Below, piece by piece: positions 1 through 12,900 of a stretch of 64,000 nucleotides of DNA; position 1 is the stretch's first letter, and the number at the start of each line of letters is the position of its first letter. The position numbers and the translations under genes are program-made. This stretch comes from Jaltomata sinuosa (Eukaryota > Streptophyta > Magnoliopsida > Solanales > Solanaceae), in NCBI GenBank assembly GCA_003996215.1, contig QJPP01007525.1:992001-1056000 (forward strand), read 5' to 3'. The notes under the pieces were generated by a model, which was not told the DNA's origin, made no database searches, and saw nothing but the letters and a program-made list of their open reading frames with translations.

Positions 1-1166
1 GTCCTTCTGGAAGGGTGTGACAGCTCGGTGACTCCACTAAGGAGTTGCGAGGGAGCAACACTCCCAACTTTTTAAGAAAAACCAAGCCTTCTTCGTGAAG
101 CACGGCATGATTTTACATCATCACGCCCAATATCCACACGAAGAAGTGCATTCTAAATTCCCAAGTAACCTTATACATCGAAGCTCACAATCTTTAGAGA
201 CAAGTATCACTATGTTTTTATGGATCACTATGGGATAGGGATCGACTTGACGGTTACAACAAGGAGATGGCACACTGCTGTTATTTGCATGGAAAAGAGT
301 CTTATGTTTGACAAAAGAGAAGTCTCAAAATGGCACCGTAATATATATGTCAAGCTATGAACAAATTCTTTTCCCAATTTTGAGTAAAGCCGTCCATCAT
401 ACAAATGATTCAACAGTCTACAAAGTAGGAAGGTCTGCTAGCCAGGAGTTAACCAAACAAAGAATCAACAAAGATGTCTTCAACCTCAACGAACTTACTC
501 ACTCATGCATGGGATAGAAAAGGTTCGCTTTTGCAGCGTCTGGTTTGCATATCGATCGCTTGAAAAATCCTTCGTTATCAAAATTTTGTGCACTTACAAT
601 GAGATGGCCATATCGTGAGAGATGTGAACGATTCCATCGATCGACTCGGACCATGGACAAGCACGGAGCCGTGACCACCCAAGCAAGTCTTTTGATACAT
701 TTTCCTACCTAGCTCTAGAATAATCTAAAATGATTTGTGGACAATGGAAAAATCGCAATAGACAAGGACAGAGCTATTGGAAGAGGCTATGACGCCAGTA
801 AACCTTACTGAAAAGAGTGGACAATTCGAAAAGGAAATGAGGTGATTTGTGCAGAATTTCCATTATCTAGGAAGTTTTTTTTTTTTGACAAGATTATCCA
901 GAAAGTTTAAGAAAAAAATAATAAACCTTGGGGTTATTGAGGATGCGTCCTAGACCCTGTTTTATCGACTCTCCATAAACAATGTATTGAATTGAGATCA
1001 ATTAGCAAATCTCTCCAGATTGAGAACCTTAAAGCTTGAAAATCCTAAAAGCTACATCAAGTAAATCCATTAGGGCAGTGTGTACATTAATATATTCCAC
1101 ATTTTCAAATTAATTATGCCAATAATGGACCCATAAACTGAGATAAATAGCTCTGGCAGTATGCAT

Positions 1167-1274
1167 TGTTAGATGGTCCCTATTGGTTGAGGGATCTTAA
1201 GCAATCATCACTTCATGAGCTACCCTTTAAGGTCATATTAGGCCCAGAGTCCATCTCATAAACATGGTATCAGA
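1167..1274 (+). mobile_element. Possible miniature LTR (TRIM-like) end plus primer-binding site
   Basis: A segment of about 98 bp starts TGTTAGATGG and ends CATAAACA, so it has TG...CA borders. It is followed immediately by TGGTATCAGA, which matches the usual plant LTR primer-binding site complementary to initiator methionine tRNA. An LTR this short is typical of TRIM elements. I could not find a convincing second LTR downstream, so this may be a broken copy. It lies in the last MTR4 intron. Confidence 0.4.
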
Positions 1275-2029
1275 ATCAAGGCCCATTCCTATTCTTGGTT
1301 TGCCTAATGCTGTGCCCCCACATTATCGTGTACACATAATAGCTAGCCAATCGTGAGCAGAGTATCGGAATGTCCCATACTGATTAAGGGCAAGGATTGT
1401 TGTCTCCCCATATGGTCTTGGAATCCACACCTCATCAGCTAAATTTCAAGGGTGAGTAATCTATGGTCCAGAGCTAAATATTGAGAGTGAGTTAGGTCTA
1501 TGGTCCATTTTCTTAACATGCACTTCGAGTATCCCATACGCACAACAGTGATCACCAAATAATCTGGCAGCAGACACAGGATAACGACCCCTTTTCTATT
1601 TTGAAGAAGTAATGATTTGCTATTTTCATTCAGCTTATTTTAATCATGATTCCTCATTCTGGAAGATGTACCAATCTGGTCATTGCTAGAAAATGGTAGC
1701 TCTTTCAAGATTCTAAATTATTATTGGACAAACAATACTAAGCTTTTCAAGCCCCAACACCCAACTTCATGGATTAACAGACAGAGACATGTAAGGACAA
1801 TAGTCGAGCAAAACAAAATCAAAGACTTCCAAATTTGTTCCGGCGATATGCACAGATGAGTATCACGAGGAAAATGCAGATCTAGTCGTACTTGACAGTA
1901 CTGGATCTAGGACTTTCACTTGGGAGGTCTGAAAAATAAAATGTAGTGACTAGGATTTAAACTTGGAACCTCAAGGTAAATTTTGAACCCCCTAAACCAC
2001 TAAGCCAACCTCATCTTGAGTTCAGGGGA

Positions 2030-2032
<3 letters not shown>

Positions 2033-2062
<30 letters not shown>
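2033..2062. repeat. (AT)n microsatellite
   Basis: About 15 AT dinucleotides in a row, followed by a short CA stretch and a poly(A) run. It lies in the MTR4 intron. Confidence 0.9.
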
Positions 2063-2069
<7 letters not shown>

Positions 2070-2259
2070 AAAAAAAAATACCTTATATATACAATGTAAT
2101 TTTTTGCCAAGGGGGTTCGGGTGAACACCCTCCCGACCACCTACATCCACCCCTGGTACTTGATCACCAAGAAAAAATCACCTATATTTTCTTCCAAGTA
2201 CTTCTATTGGGTTTTGGTGATACATAATTTTTAAGTACTTTTGCTACTAAACATGTGGT

Positions 2260-2405
2260 CTGCAAGTTGGATGCAAGTTGGATACCTGCTACTTCTCACC
2301 AGCATAAATATGGCCTAGCATTTTTTGCCTCCACTGGGTTTTAACCCCAGTTTGTCATAGTTTTCATCCCACTTCACTGACCATTAGGCCACACCCTTGG
2401 TTGTG
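2260..2405 (-). mobile_element. Degraded tRNA-derived SINE
   Basis: The right end reads as the reverse complement of a SINE head: the block with cactgaccattaggccacac matches the head of the better preserved copy at 18341-18552. The box B equivalent (gggttttaacccc) is decayed. No target duplication was recognised. The left border is approximate. Confidence 0.5.
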
Positions 2406-2549
2406 TAAGTTCAAAGTTATCCTAGTAGAACAACACATGAAGGCTTGGTACAGTTTCAAGACTCTTGTCGCAATTGATCATCTTAAATTACTAAGTCTAA
2501 TACTCAGTATCAGATTTTTCTAGCAGCCAAATAAGCCTAAGGAGCTTAC

Positions 2550-5500
2550 CTGGGATAAAGGAAGAGAGACAACAGCTGGTTCCCCAGCATCCTTCAATCG
2601 GACGACTTTAATTGTCTTTCTACCAACCTCATCCTTCTGCACTATACATCTCGTGAGTACATCTATTGTATAGTTTGCATCCTCCGGTTTTTTGTTTGCA
2701 TCATCTGAACATGACATTCGACTAAAGGTCAAGGAATCTAACTAACAAGAGAACTCAACTGATGCAGAATTAAATCTCATCTCACCTTCAGAAAGCCGTT
2801 TCACCCTTTCAAAATTAATTATTACTCCCCATGTGATCTCTTCATTGATGGAGAATGTTGGAACATCAACATCAACCTTTGTACACTCAATGCATACAAG
2901 CCTACCAGGCTGCAGGAAAGGTAAGCAATATTTTGGAGAGAAAACAATGCCACGTACATCCTTCTTCAAGCTCTTATATTGTTCTAGCAGATTATAATAT
3001 CTCTCAAGGCTGTCTTCTTCTTCAATCACAATTGAGTTTCTCTCCTCTTCAAGAGTTTTTGCTTGTTTCTGGCAAGAAAAAGGAAAAATAAAAACAAATC
3101 CCATAAGAACTTCATCGCGTGAGAGAGAGAGCCCGGAGTTGAGTAATTGACTTTGATATTTTCTTTAAAAAAAAAGTTGAGTCAATTAACAAACCTCAAG
3201 ATCAGGAAGTGCACGATCTGCTTGAAATTGATAAAATGAGTTACGGAGCAGATTTTCAGGATGACCGTCTTCAGACCGTATTTGATTTAAAAGCATGTTA
3301 TAGCTTAAATGGAAGGCACTGATATACACAAAATAGAAGTCAAATATAAAGTTGAAAGTGCTATACGATGATAAAACAACTTTTACTTTTGTTGGCTTTG
3401 AGGCATTTGGGGTGCGTGTGTGTGTGTGGGGGGGGGGGGGGGGGGGGGGGTTGGATGGTGATATGACAATGATAAAACGGCTTTATTCATTTTTTTCTTT
3501 TTCTTATAACCAAGAAATCCCGGGCGCTAGTGGCGCACACTTCAAAATTCGGTGGATAATAAGCTCGCCCCTCTACACGGCCATACTCATTTATTTAACC
3601 AATTATTCATTTTTCAGTGGTGCCAAATAGCTGTACAGTTGTCATCCACTATTTGCCGTCTCTGTCTTTTCCCCTGTACGTTGAAACTTCTTAATATGGG
3701 GAAAAATGAGAACATTTTTCTGATCCTCCAAAGAAAAAGAGATAATTTACTCAAAAGAGTCTTAACTTAAATGAGAATTCAAAATTGGCACCTGTTTAAT
3801 GCATCAGCACTTCCTTTTAGCATGAATTTAGCCGTAGAAGGTTCAATCTTCTCATCAACCATAAGGATGCATATCCCACGTTCATCAATCCCCCGACGAC
3901 CAGCACGACCACTCATCTGAATATACTCACCACTGGATAACCACCTAAACTTGTCTCCATCAAATTTACGAACATTTGTGAAGACAACAGTTTTTGCAGG
4001 CATGTTCAACCCTATACTGAAGGTCTCTGTGGCAAACAAACACTACAAGAAAATCATATAAAGCAACACAATCAGAATTAAGCTTGGAAGAGTCTCTTAC
4101 AGAGGAATAAAGTATATACCTAAATATTTATGCATACATAGGTGAAAACTTGCATGCGTAAGTATCTGTAAATCTATGACTTCAGAAGTGCTAAACGATG
4201 AGGTAAACAAATCTGAAAAAAAAAAGAGATTATATATACATTCCACTGGCACCTTCATAGAATGATGGCAGAAACCATATTTCAGATGTAGAGCCTAAGC
4301 AGGCATTGGACACTTAAACAGGGGTATCGGCCCCAACTTATGGTCCCACTATGAACAAGAATTTTCTCTTCTTTTTTCGTTTTTGGGGTTCGCACCTGGT
4401 ATCCGGTACCCGCTTTTTGGGGCCCGACTAATCCGGATTCGCATTGGAAAGTGCCACTTTGGGGGGTGAAGCGCTCCCTACCAAAGGCGACTCCATACTC
4501 AGGGCTCGAGCTCGAAACCTCTGGTTAAGGATGGAGGAGTGCTTACCACTCCACCACACAACCTTGGTGGTACAACCAAGGTCAACCAAAGCATCATTCT
4601 ATAACTTAGTTGAGCTAGTAGTACTCTATTAGAGGATTAGTAAGTTCACATATTTTGGGCATTCTCATCTACTCCACAACTGCAGCAAAGTTTCAGGACT
4701 CAAGACAAATAGATCTTTAAAAGCAAACATAAAGTTAATCAACTTCTTCTTGGAGTGAATGAAGTCAAGTTGTCACATAAAAATCCTTCTCATAGGATTA
4801 ATTCATTGAAGCAATTAATGAAATCTTTTCTCCAACCTTGATGAATCCTTCTTGGAACAGAATTTCAATCACTTCTTTCAATATAGGAAGTAAACCAGAA
4901 TGATGCACACCAATTCCACGTTTCAATAGGGGAAGCATATTCGAAACCTGCAATTTCAAATATAGCAATCAGTAATTAGCAAGTACTCTTTCCAAAGATT
5001 CAAAATATGAAACAATAATCTTTTCTCATAACTGAACCAACTGCAACCCCTGATCCCAGGGACATATGGTGAAAGGGAACAATGGTAGAAACTGTACTTA
5101 GTAGGAAGAGTATCCCAGTGCTTCACTTGTAACCACATATTAAATTTTAGCTATACGATAATCAAGAATAAATATAAGACGCTCACCTGGGGCAGCTTTT
5201 TATCATCATCTGACAACATGTCCATGGCACTCCAGAAAATAGTTTCAATATTCACCTTCTCATCATCATTGTTTAGATCCATTTTAGCCATCTATTCCAT
5301 ATTCAAAAGGCAGAATAGTTAGCCTATTGACCCAAGAAGCACTGTTTTTAGACAGAACTAAATGTTCTCATGTGCCAACACATAAAAAATCCATATACTC
5401 TCACACAGAGAGTTGGTTAAAAAGTGGATGGAAAAAAATATACTTCTACAGTAGGGAATGTCATGTCAAAGGTTGATGGCATGGTTTCTTCTCTCTGAAC

Positions 5501-8500
5501 CACGTGAAAAGGTAGTATAATAGAGAAGGAATCAGGACTACGCTGGTTTGCCAACCTCATAGTACAGCAATATAACCATCTAAGAATTATACACTTCAGA
5601 AAAATACACAGAAAACATACCTGCATTGCTAAAAATTCACATTCTCTTTTGCTGAAGCTGAAACATATTACAGGATCATATTGCCGCTGGATAATCATTT
5701 TAACCATCTTGAATATGTCACTATCCTCGCCAGATTTGCCAACAACCAAACCCTTCTGCCACTTGCCATTTTCTCTTTTCTTATCCCCTTCATTGGCTGG
5801 AACAAGAGCATTCAAAGCTTTCTGAAAACTATCCTCACGAAACTTCCCTTTATCATCAACCACCAAGTATAACCCATCACCACCAGAAGGAAATATATAA
5901 TGCTGAAGTGGTGTGGGTCTATAGTCCGTATAAACAATGTGACATGGTTGCTGATGGACCTGCACTATGACAAACCAGATTATCATCCCACCATAAGATT
6001 CATAAACAGTTTTAACTTTCATAAATTAGTATCTCAGCAAAACAAGGATAACTCAAGATTGCTTTTTCTAAGTGGTGAAATATTCTGGTAATAAAAGCTC
6101 TCCTCATCGTTTGCCATTATGGATAACTTGATGCCTCAGTTTGGGCTGACCAGAGTAATTGGTAGATACAGATACATGCACACAAAAAGGGAAGAGAAAT
6201 TCATGAGATATGGGATTCTTGTAAAGGTAAGGAACGAGACGCAAAGGATTAAAGGGAAACCCCCCCCCCCAAGCTTCTAGCATAGTTAAGCTTCTTTTGC
6301 AGGTTTCCAAGATGAACCAGTGGTCCAGCTGGATCTACATAATGGCCTTATGCCTTTTTTTGGATGAAGAATAATGGTCTTGCGCCTCTATGTCAATCTT
6401 TAGTCCAAAACTCTTGGCTTGGATTCTCTCTCGAGCATCATCCTAGACTAGCCCACACCCCATGCTACATAAATGAACCTAAAATGCCCATCAGATACTT
6501 GGTCATACAACAGGCAACCATTTTTGTTTTCCTAATATATAAATAACAGGAAAAGATTACACCATTCAAATGGAGTACCGTTTGGTCAGTGAGGATTCAT
6601 ATAGCCAACCCAACTTGTTAGGATTGCAGCATAGTTGTTGTGTTGTAGGCAAAGATTAAAAGATTTTTTAAACCTTGACGGTAACATCTTGTAAATCAAA
6701 TAATAGCCCAAGATTACAAGATGTTAGATTATTACACTTATGTTTTACGCTGTAAAAGAATATGCTGGTTCACTACAAAGCATATATCAGTCAATCATCT
6801 ATGCATCAATCCAAACTAAATTGGGTTTCAATACAAAGTACAAACAGGGTTTAGAGGACACAAGCTAGACCTCAAGCAATCTAAGAGTTTAATCCTTGAT
6901 CCTTCAATACATAACCCTAACATGTGCCGTCATCCCCCACATCTAAAGACATGCAAAACCTATCTACTTCGTGAAGTAGTTTATAAAGGCAGCAAGGTTT
7001 TTTTTATATTACTTTCAACACTTAAGCAGAAGCATTATGATGACAAGTTCTTAAAGACCAAAGGCAATCAATAAATACCATTGTTTCAAATATATCTCAA
7101 GAAATCCAGTTAACTTTCAATGAAGGTCATTAATAATAAAGTAGGAAGTCATATCCATGAGCATATCAGATGGTTTCTATCATCAAGCATACAGATCAAC
7201 TTCAATGAGTTTAAACAAGTACCTTTGCAACCCAATCCGCAAACTCTTTAGCATTGGGCACCGTGGCTGAGAGGAACACAAAGCGGGAATTCTTCGGGGC
7301 CATAACAATGCTTTCCTCCCAAACCACACCTCTTTCTCTATCACGCATATAATGTACCTCATCAAAAATAACCCAAGCCACCTCCCTTGTAACCTCTGAC
7401 CCTTTGTACTGCATACTACGCCAGATTTCTGTAGTCATTACCTGAAACCAAATCACACCTTAACCTATTGAAAACCAGCACCGATAAGAAAAAACTAAGA
7501 GCAAAAGAATCGAACAGAAACTGGGCATACCAGGCAAGAAGCATTTGGATCAATCGTGACATCTCCAGTCATCAAACCCACGTCTGAAAACTCCTCTTTG
7601 AATTCTCTATACTTCTGATTACTAAGAGCCTTAATTGGTGAAGTATATACTACTCGCTGGTTATTCTTCAGTGACATGGCAATTGCATATAATGCCACAA
7701 CTGTCTTTCCCGCTGACGTGTGTGCTGATACCTAAAGTCACAACTTCCAATTCAGTCCCACCACTGTTAAGTATACAATTTATCTAACTAATATTTTGTT
7801 TGGCCAAGCTTTTGGAAGGCCAAAAGTGCTTATTTTAAAAAAGTGAGGTGTTTGGCCAAGTCTTGGGAGAAAATAAATGCTTCCGGAGAGTTAGCAGGAG
7901 CTAAGTAGCTTTTTTCCAAAATCACTTTTGAGAAAAATACACTTAAAAGCACTTTTAAAAAGCTTGGTCAAATATTAATTGCTGCTCAAAAGTGCTTACT
8001 TTTTTTTAATAAGCTGATTTTAGAAGTTCGTCTAAACGGGCTACAAGTTCTACGTGAGATAAGCGTGAAGTGAAATTTAGAGAAACTGAAAAACTGCAAT
8101 TTTCCTCAAATGACAAATTATTTATTACAGGAATGATACGGGACCCCAACTAATTAGTGATTGAGACTCGTTTGATTGTTTGCTTTTTGGATGAAGTAAA
8201 GAGTTACTAATATTAAGAGCATCAAGAAGATGCAGAAAAATCAGTGTCTCATTTAATTGATTGATTTATCTTAATGGGAAAAGGCAAACTTACCATGACG
8301 GATTCTCCATTATTAAGGCAGTTGATTGCTTCAGATTGAAAAGGGTCAAGGGGAAAAGGGAACTCCTTAGCAGGTTTTGAGTCTTGTTGAGGCAAAGTAG
8401 AAGTTGAAGCAGAGGGAACATACCCTTCTGGGTATGATACATCATGCACACATGCCACTGCCTCATCCACACCCAGTAAACCATTTTGTTTCAGCTGTTT

Positions 8501-8560
8501 ACTTGGAGGTATATTATCTTCATTGGACAATCCTTCCGATTTCCTCTTAAAAGAACCCAT
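2550..8560 (-). CDS. MTR4: MTR4 nuclear exosome RNA helicase, 3' part off window
   Basis: This is a SKI2-like DExH RNA helicase that feeds nuclear rRNA precursors and aberrant RNAs to the exosome. Exons in transcript order: 8560-8294, 7731-7531, 7441-7223, 5959-5621, 5291-5187, 4947-4837, 4042-3792, 3318-3195, 3068-2786, 2704-2550. All join in frame and give about 685 residues of a protein usually near 990. Visible motifs: AHTSAGKT (Walker A, ~92-99), DEVH (183-186), SAT (214-216) and QMSGRAGRRG (456-465). The start MGSFKRKSEG matches the short plant MTR4 N-terminus. The MSLKNNQ, PNAKEFADW and MAPKNSRF segments favour MTR4 over its paralogue HEN2. The missing C-terminal third carries the rest of the arch/KOW region and the helical domain. 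Position ~163 has Trp where Leu is expected (TEIWRSMQYKG). The largest internal intron (5960-7222) has no recognisable insertion. Confidence 0.95.
3428..3450 (+). repeat. Poly(G) run of about 23 bases
   Basis: It follows a (TG)n stretch and lies in the MTR4 intron at 3319-3791. On the sense (minus) strand this is poly(C). The exact length is probably unreliable in sequencing. Confidence 0.85.
4365..4575 (-). mobile_element. tRNA-derived SINE, Solanaceae type
   Basis: Read on the minus strand, the head has a box A-like tggtggagtggtaagc and a box B-like GGTTTCGAGCTC. It is followed by a body containing gcgaatccggattagtcggg and ends in a T-rich (A-rich on plus) stretch. This matches my memory of a Solanaceae SINE family distinct from the one at 18341. 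It sits in the MTR4 intron at 4043-4836. No clear target duplication was found. Confidence 0.6.
7797..8044. mobile_element. Probable MITE in first MTR4 intron
   Basis: The left end (tgtttggccaagcttttgg) and right end (gttcgtctaaacgggc) are imperfect inverted copies. The interior has paired blocks around aaaagtgcttatttt and aaaagcactttt, giving a fold-back structure. The tgtttggcc ends are typical of Tourist-like MITEs in nightshades. Borders are approximate and no clean target duplication was seen. Confidence 0.5.
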
Positions 8561-8864
8561 TTTTTCAACAATTACTCCACAAACCTAAAACAATTCAATC
8601 AAAAAATTCAATGAAAAACCTAAGCTACTTCACAAAATGTACAAAACAGGAAATTAGAAAAAGAGTGAGGATATTGGTTTTACTTGAATAAAGTGGTGAA
8701 CGGAGGATGAAGAATCGGAAACTGGCGGCCGGCGTTTGCGCTTGGCGGGGCTGGTGGCGGCGATTTTCCTCAGCGGAGGGGGAAAAAGAGACGGAAAATA
8801 ACGCAGGTTTACCTACTTGTAAAACCTCAGGGGTGTTTAGGTCATTGGTGATATGGATTTTCAT

Positions 8865-9949
8865 ATGATACTTTCATTACCATTTTAATTAAAAAATAAT
8901 AAATTGTGTTAAACATTTAGGAAACCAGAAATATGGAGCACAATCAAAAAAAAAATTATAATGATCTTCTAATCGTATTATCGTTTTATACAATTTAATC
9001 CTAGTTCTCTTAATTTCTTTTTCCTTTCTAATTTTTGTAGACGCTAAAGTCCATGTCGACTATAGTTTAAATGATGTAACTATTAATAAATGAAAATCAA
9101 CTAAAAATCATAATTTAAACTTTATTGATTGCTCACACCAATAAATTAGTCCTCCGTAATTTATTTAGATAGAACATGAAAGTTTATTTGACTAATAATA
9201 ATAATAGTTAAAAACTTAATTCAGCATGTCTAAGTTTAAAGTTTTGAGTAATTTAGTGAATTTGATTCAAGGAAAGACGTGAATGTAACCACCTAATTTT
9301 GATCATTTATTTTCCTCTAAATTATTTCATTTCATATCATTATTGTTGTTTTTAGGGGGGGAAAAAAAACCTTTCATACGGAGAGTAAAATTCTAAAATT
9401 AAGGAGCGTGACAGTCAATTCTTCTTTCACAAGTGTATATATTATATTAATAGGAAGAAAAAAAAGGCGCATGTAAAAGTTAAATGTATTTCTCCGATTA
9501 ACATCTTTGTAACCTTTTTTGTTTCTCAAAGATTGATTTTACTACAAGTCCCTCTGAGTAAAAAAAAAAAAAGGCGCATTCAAGATGAGCATCTAACTAT
9601 GAACCCTGAGTTAGACCCTCTGAGGGAGATCTGTTGTGTTTACCATATGCTGCTTTATGGGTTCAGAGGCCCAACTATATATTGTGGAAATCTACCACCC
9701 GAATATATCGACATATCATCATTTCAATCTACAAAGACCAGCAAACAAAAGCTAAGAAATACTTGTAAGAGTCGACTATTTACAATCAAGACCAAAATTT
9801 AGCAATGGCTGATGCATGTAACGTCATTCATATGCTACCCCCCTCAAGTTCTTTCCAACATTTTTTTTTTTTGACAAGAAGTTCTTTTCAGCATTTCAAC
9901 TGATTATATATGGTATGAACCTCGTGAAAATAGTAATGCTATGGCCGCC
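8865..9949. other. Intergenic spacer, MTR4 5' side
   Basis: AT-rich spacer between the MTR4 5' region and the stop codon of the upstream CCCH gene, both on the minus strand. It should contain the MTR4 promoter and the CCCH 3' UTR. I see no gene, and the short reading frames in it look random. Confidence 0.6.
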
Positions 9950-12900
9950 TTACGAGCTTAACTTGAGCTGCTTGTGTCCAGCGTAACTCCTGTCTTTTTC
10001 ATTGTGCTTCCTATCACTCTCTTTAGATCTTTTTGACTTCTTTGCAGAGTCCATCCTATCCCTGTTCCCCCTCCTTTTTTGGTTGATTGATCGGCTAATC
10101 CCCCTTCTTGTACTACCACTATCGTCCCCACCATCATTCAACTCAGATTCCACATTCTGATCTTCAGAATCATCAATTACAGACTTCTTACTACTTTTAG
10201 AGTGTGTTTGAGTAGCACCTTCGCCATGTTCCCATCGGCCTCTTTCCTCAATGTCTTCTTTAAGGTGATAATGGTAATCCATATCTGAATCAACACTCTT
10301 GTCAGAACTTGGCTTTCTTTTATCTGCGATATCAGCAGTCAAATCTACAGTAGTATTACTATCATGGCTTCCGCTTCTCTTATCCCAGCGATCAGGTGAT
10401 GATGCAACACTGTCATGGCGCCTAGACCTGCTTCTTCTTCTCTTGTGATGCAAACTCCTGTCTCTTGTCTCATCCAAACACTCGCCGCTGGAATCTGTAC
10501 TATGATCTTCCTTCCAACGTCTTGAGCCCCTCTCTCTGTTTCCACATCCTGCATCTCTGTATCTACTCTTTTCCGGCAAATCGTCGCCAGAGTCGGAACC
10601 GCTAACTCCTTTTTTGGTGTCACCATTACGATGTTGACGCCCCATTTTTTCATTATGGCGGTTTTCTGATCTTCTCCTTGTGCTATGGCGGTGCCTAACT
10701 CCCTCTTTCTCTCTGTCAGATAAATCCCAATCAGAGTCAATACTGTGGTATCTATTTTTACCATGTTGATTTGTTTCCTCTTCATGTCGTCCTGTTTCCT
10801 CTTCGTATCGTTCCTTATCAAGAATTTTGCGCCGTTTTCTATCAGTACGGTCGCCTCTCTCTTGATGTGTCCTCTTATGAACATCATAATCCTCATAGCG
10901 GATCCTTGAACTTCTGCTCTCTCTTGAGCGAGACCTTCTCTCCCTTGAATCGGACATCATCGAGCGATGCCTGTCATTTCCAGAAAACTTAGCAGAAGTT
11001 TTACTCGAACGTATTATAAATAACAAAAAATCATGTAATAAAAAGCCTATGCCTTCTCTTGTCGGAAATATTCTCTGGTGCATATATTATAGCATAAATA
11101 TTAATAAGGGTGTTAAATTGAATGTTAAACCATGTTTCTGCACTCTATGCTTGTATTACGGAAGAAAAAGGAGAAAATTTCATCACCAGAATAAAAGGAG
11201 AGAGCCTGCCATTTAAGAACGCACAGAAGACAAGAGAAAGGATACAAAATAACATTCAATATGAATATAGTAAAATCATGTCTGAACCAAGACTTTTTAT
11301 TATTTGTCTTTTTAAAGCCCTTCACCACTTAATAGACTATTGGTCGACCCTATCCATTCATTCATGGACTATTAGACCATATAGACCTATTCTAATATTC
11401 AACCGAATTACTCTATACTGGATTCAAACGACACCTCTCAAAAGTATCTAATGCTCTCAATCTACATTGATATGCATTCCATATGAATTCACCTATACCT
11501 TTTTCTATAAGATTATATTCACCCACACCTTTGTCTCTTGGAAACTTAAAAACAGGGAGACATACATCTTTCGTCTACAATAAAAAAGAATGATGATACT
11601 GAGGAAAGAAATAGGAGCCAACAGTAACCAGAGGTGGCAATTTGAACCCAAAATTGTTTGACCCGCTCAACCCACTCATGATGAAACTGCATTCACAGCA
11701 CCCATTGGGTTGAAATGGTTCAATCCTTTTTAACTCATATAAATAGATTCATTCAGGTCGAAACAGGTTTGAAAATATTGTCAACAATTGTTATCATTGA
11801 AGGGAATAGGGAGGTGTCAACTGATTTCCCCCATCAATTGTAAATTCTCTCTTTTATATATAACCCATCTTTAGTTCAGCTTGCGCTAGGTGGGTCTGAT
11901 ACAAAGAACTGGTACTACTATTATTCTTACCACCCCTGTATATGATGCATTCACATTTAACCAATTAAAAGTTGTTGCCATTTTTCTAAAATAGTTCCTG
12001 CAGCCCTTCGAGAAGATTATGTATGGTTATATTTCTAAGTACCACAATATTTTTTTTTGAAACTGAGAAGAGAACTATTAAAAGGTACCACAATATTTTT
12101 AAGTGCTAATATTTGTGATTTTTAAATGCCTAATACATTTTAAAGTGCCAATGATGAACTTGGAAATTGCATGTTTGCAACAGCATACACCACAGCTAAT
12201 TAGAGAACTGAGTTTCTAGGGTAAGAGGACAACAAGAACAACAAATGTACTCACAGAAATGGAAAAAAATCTCCGAATTCTGTATTTGTGGATTTACTCA
12301 ATCAGCCAGTGCGAATATTTCTAATGAGAAAGGTGAGCCATAAATGGAGATCCAAGTCATCATATCAATTTACTACAAGCACTAGGTTCAAACTTCAAAT
12401 AGTCGATTCATTTTATATCATTTGCATGTCCAGGACTGGTTGCAATCTGGTTTGATTAATTTTTTTACTGAAATACAAATATTGCTTAATCATATTTTTA
12501 CAAATGTCTCCATTACTAAAACATAGTATAACTAATGGAACCAAAATTTCTATTTGGAATTTTTTTGTAGATTGGTAATGGCTAGTCCCAAGATTTTTTA
12601 CTTTTCTTTTTTCTCATTCATGTACAAATCCTGGACACCTCCACCTGCTGGGCATTACAAGCTGAATACTGATGGTTCAACCAAGGGCATTGGGGAAGAA
12701 GGGATGGGAGGGATAGGTGGTGTCATTAGAAACCATAATGGCAACTGGGTAATGGGTTTCATTGGCAAATCCCACCTTTATCGAACTTCTGGCCTTTAGG
12801 CATGGTCTAAAAATGGCGATAGAGCACAACCTCTATCCAATTGAGCAAAATGTCGACTCTCAAGAGGTCATTAACATGCTAACCTCATATCACCCTTTGT

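Larger units (their letters stand above)
1..2549 (-). other. MTR4 intron (partial), no exon seen
   Basis: This stretch lies downstream of the last visible MTR4 exon, whose donor (gtaagc on the minus strand) is at 2544-2549. I looked for the next expected MTR4 coding block (the conserved PKDLLPLEAREN-type segment) on the minus strand and found nothing like it. The region contains an LTR-like fragment with a primer-binding site (1167-1274), an AT dinucleotide run (2033-2062) and a degraded SINE head (about 2260-2405). The first 1.1 kb has a different texture and may be retrotransposon-derived, but I recognise no domain in it. Confidence 0.6.

Noticed and set aside
4444..4632. Short plus-strand open frame
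   Set aside because: It falls in a SINE and resembles no protein.
2550..8560. Reading this gene as HEN2 rather than MTR4
   Set aside because: The short N-terminus and the segments around MSLKNNQ, MAPKNSRF and PNAKEFADW follow MTR4, not HEN2.
2550..8560. MTR4 as a decayed pseudogene
   Set aside because: All ten visible exons are open, in phase, bounded by GT/AG and keep the helicase motifs.
9533..9802. 89-codon open frame downstream of the CCCH gene
   Set aside because: No family resemblance and it starts in low-complexity A-rich sequence; treated as chance.
10345..10896. 183-codon open frame on the minus strand overlapping the CCCH gene
   Set aside because: It is the shifted-frame shadow of the repetitive RS-encoding exon; the in-phase frame continues from the zinc-finger exons.
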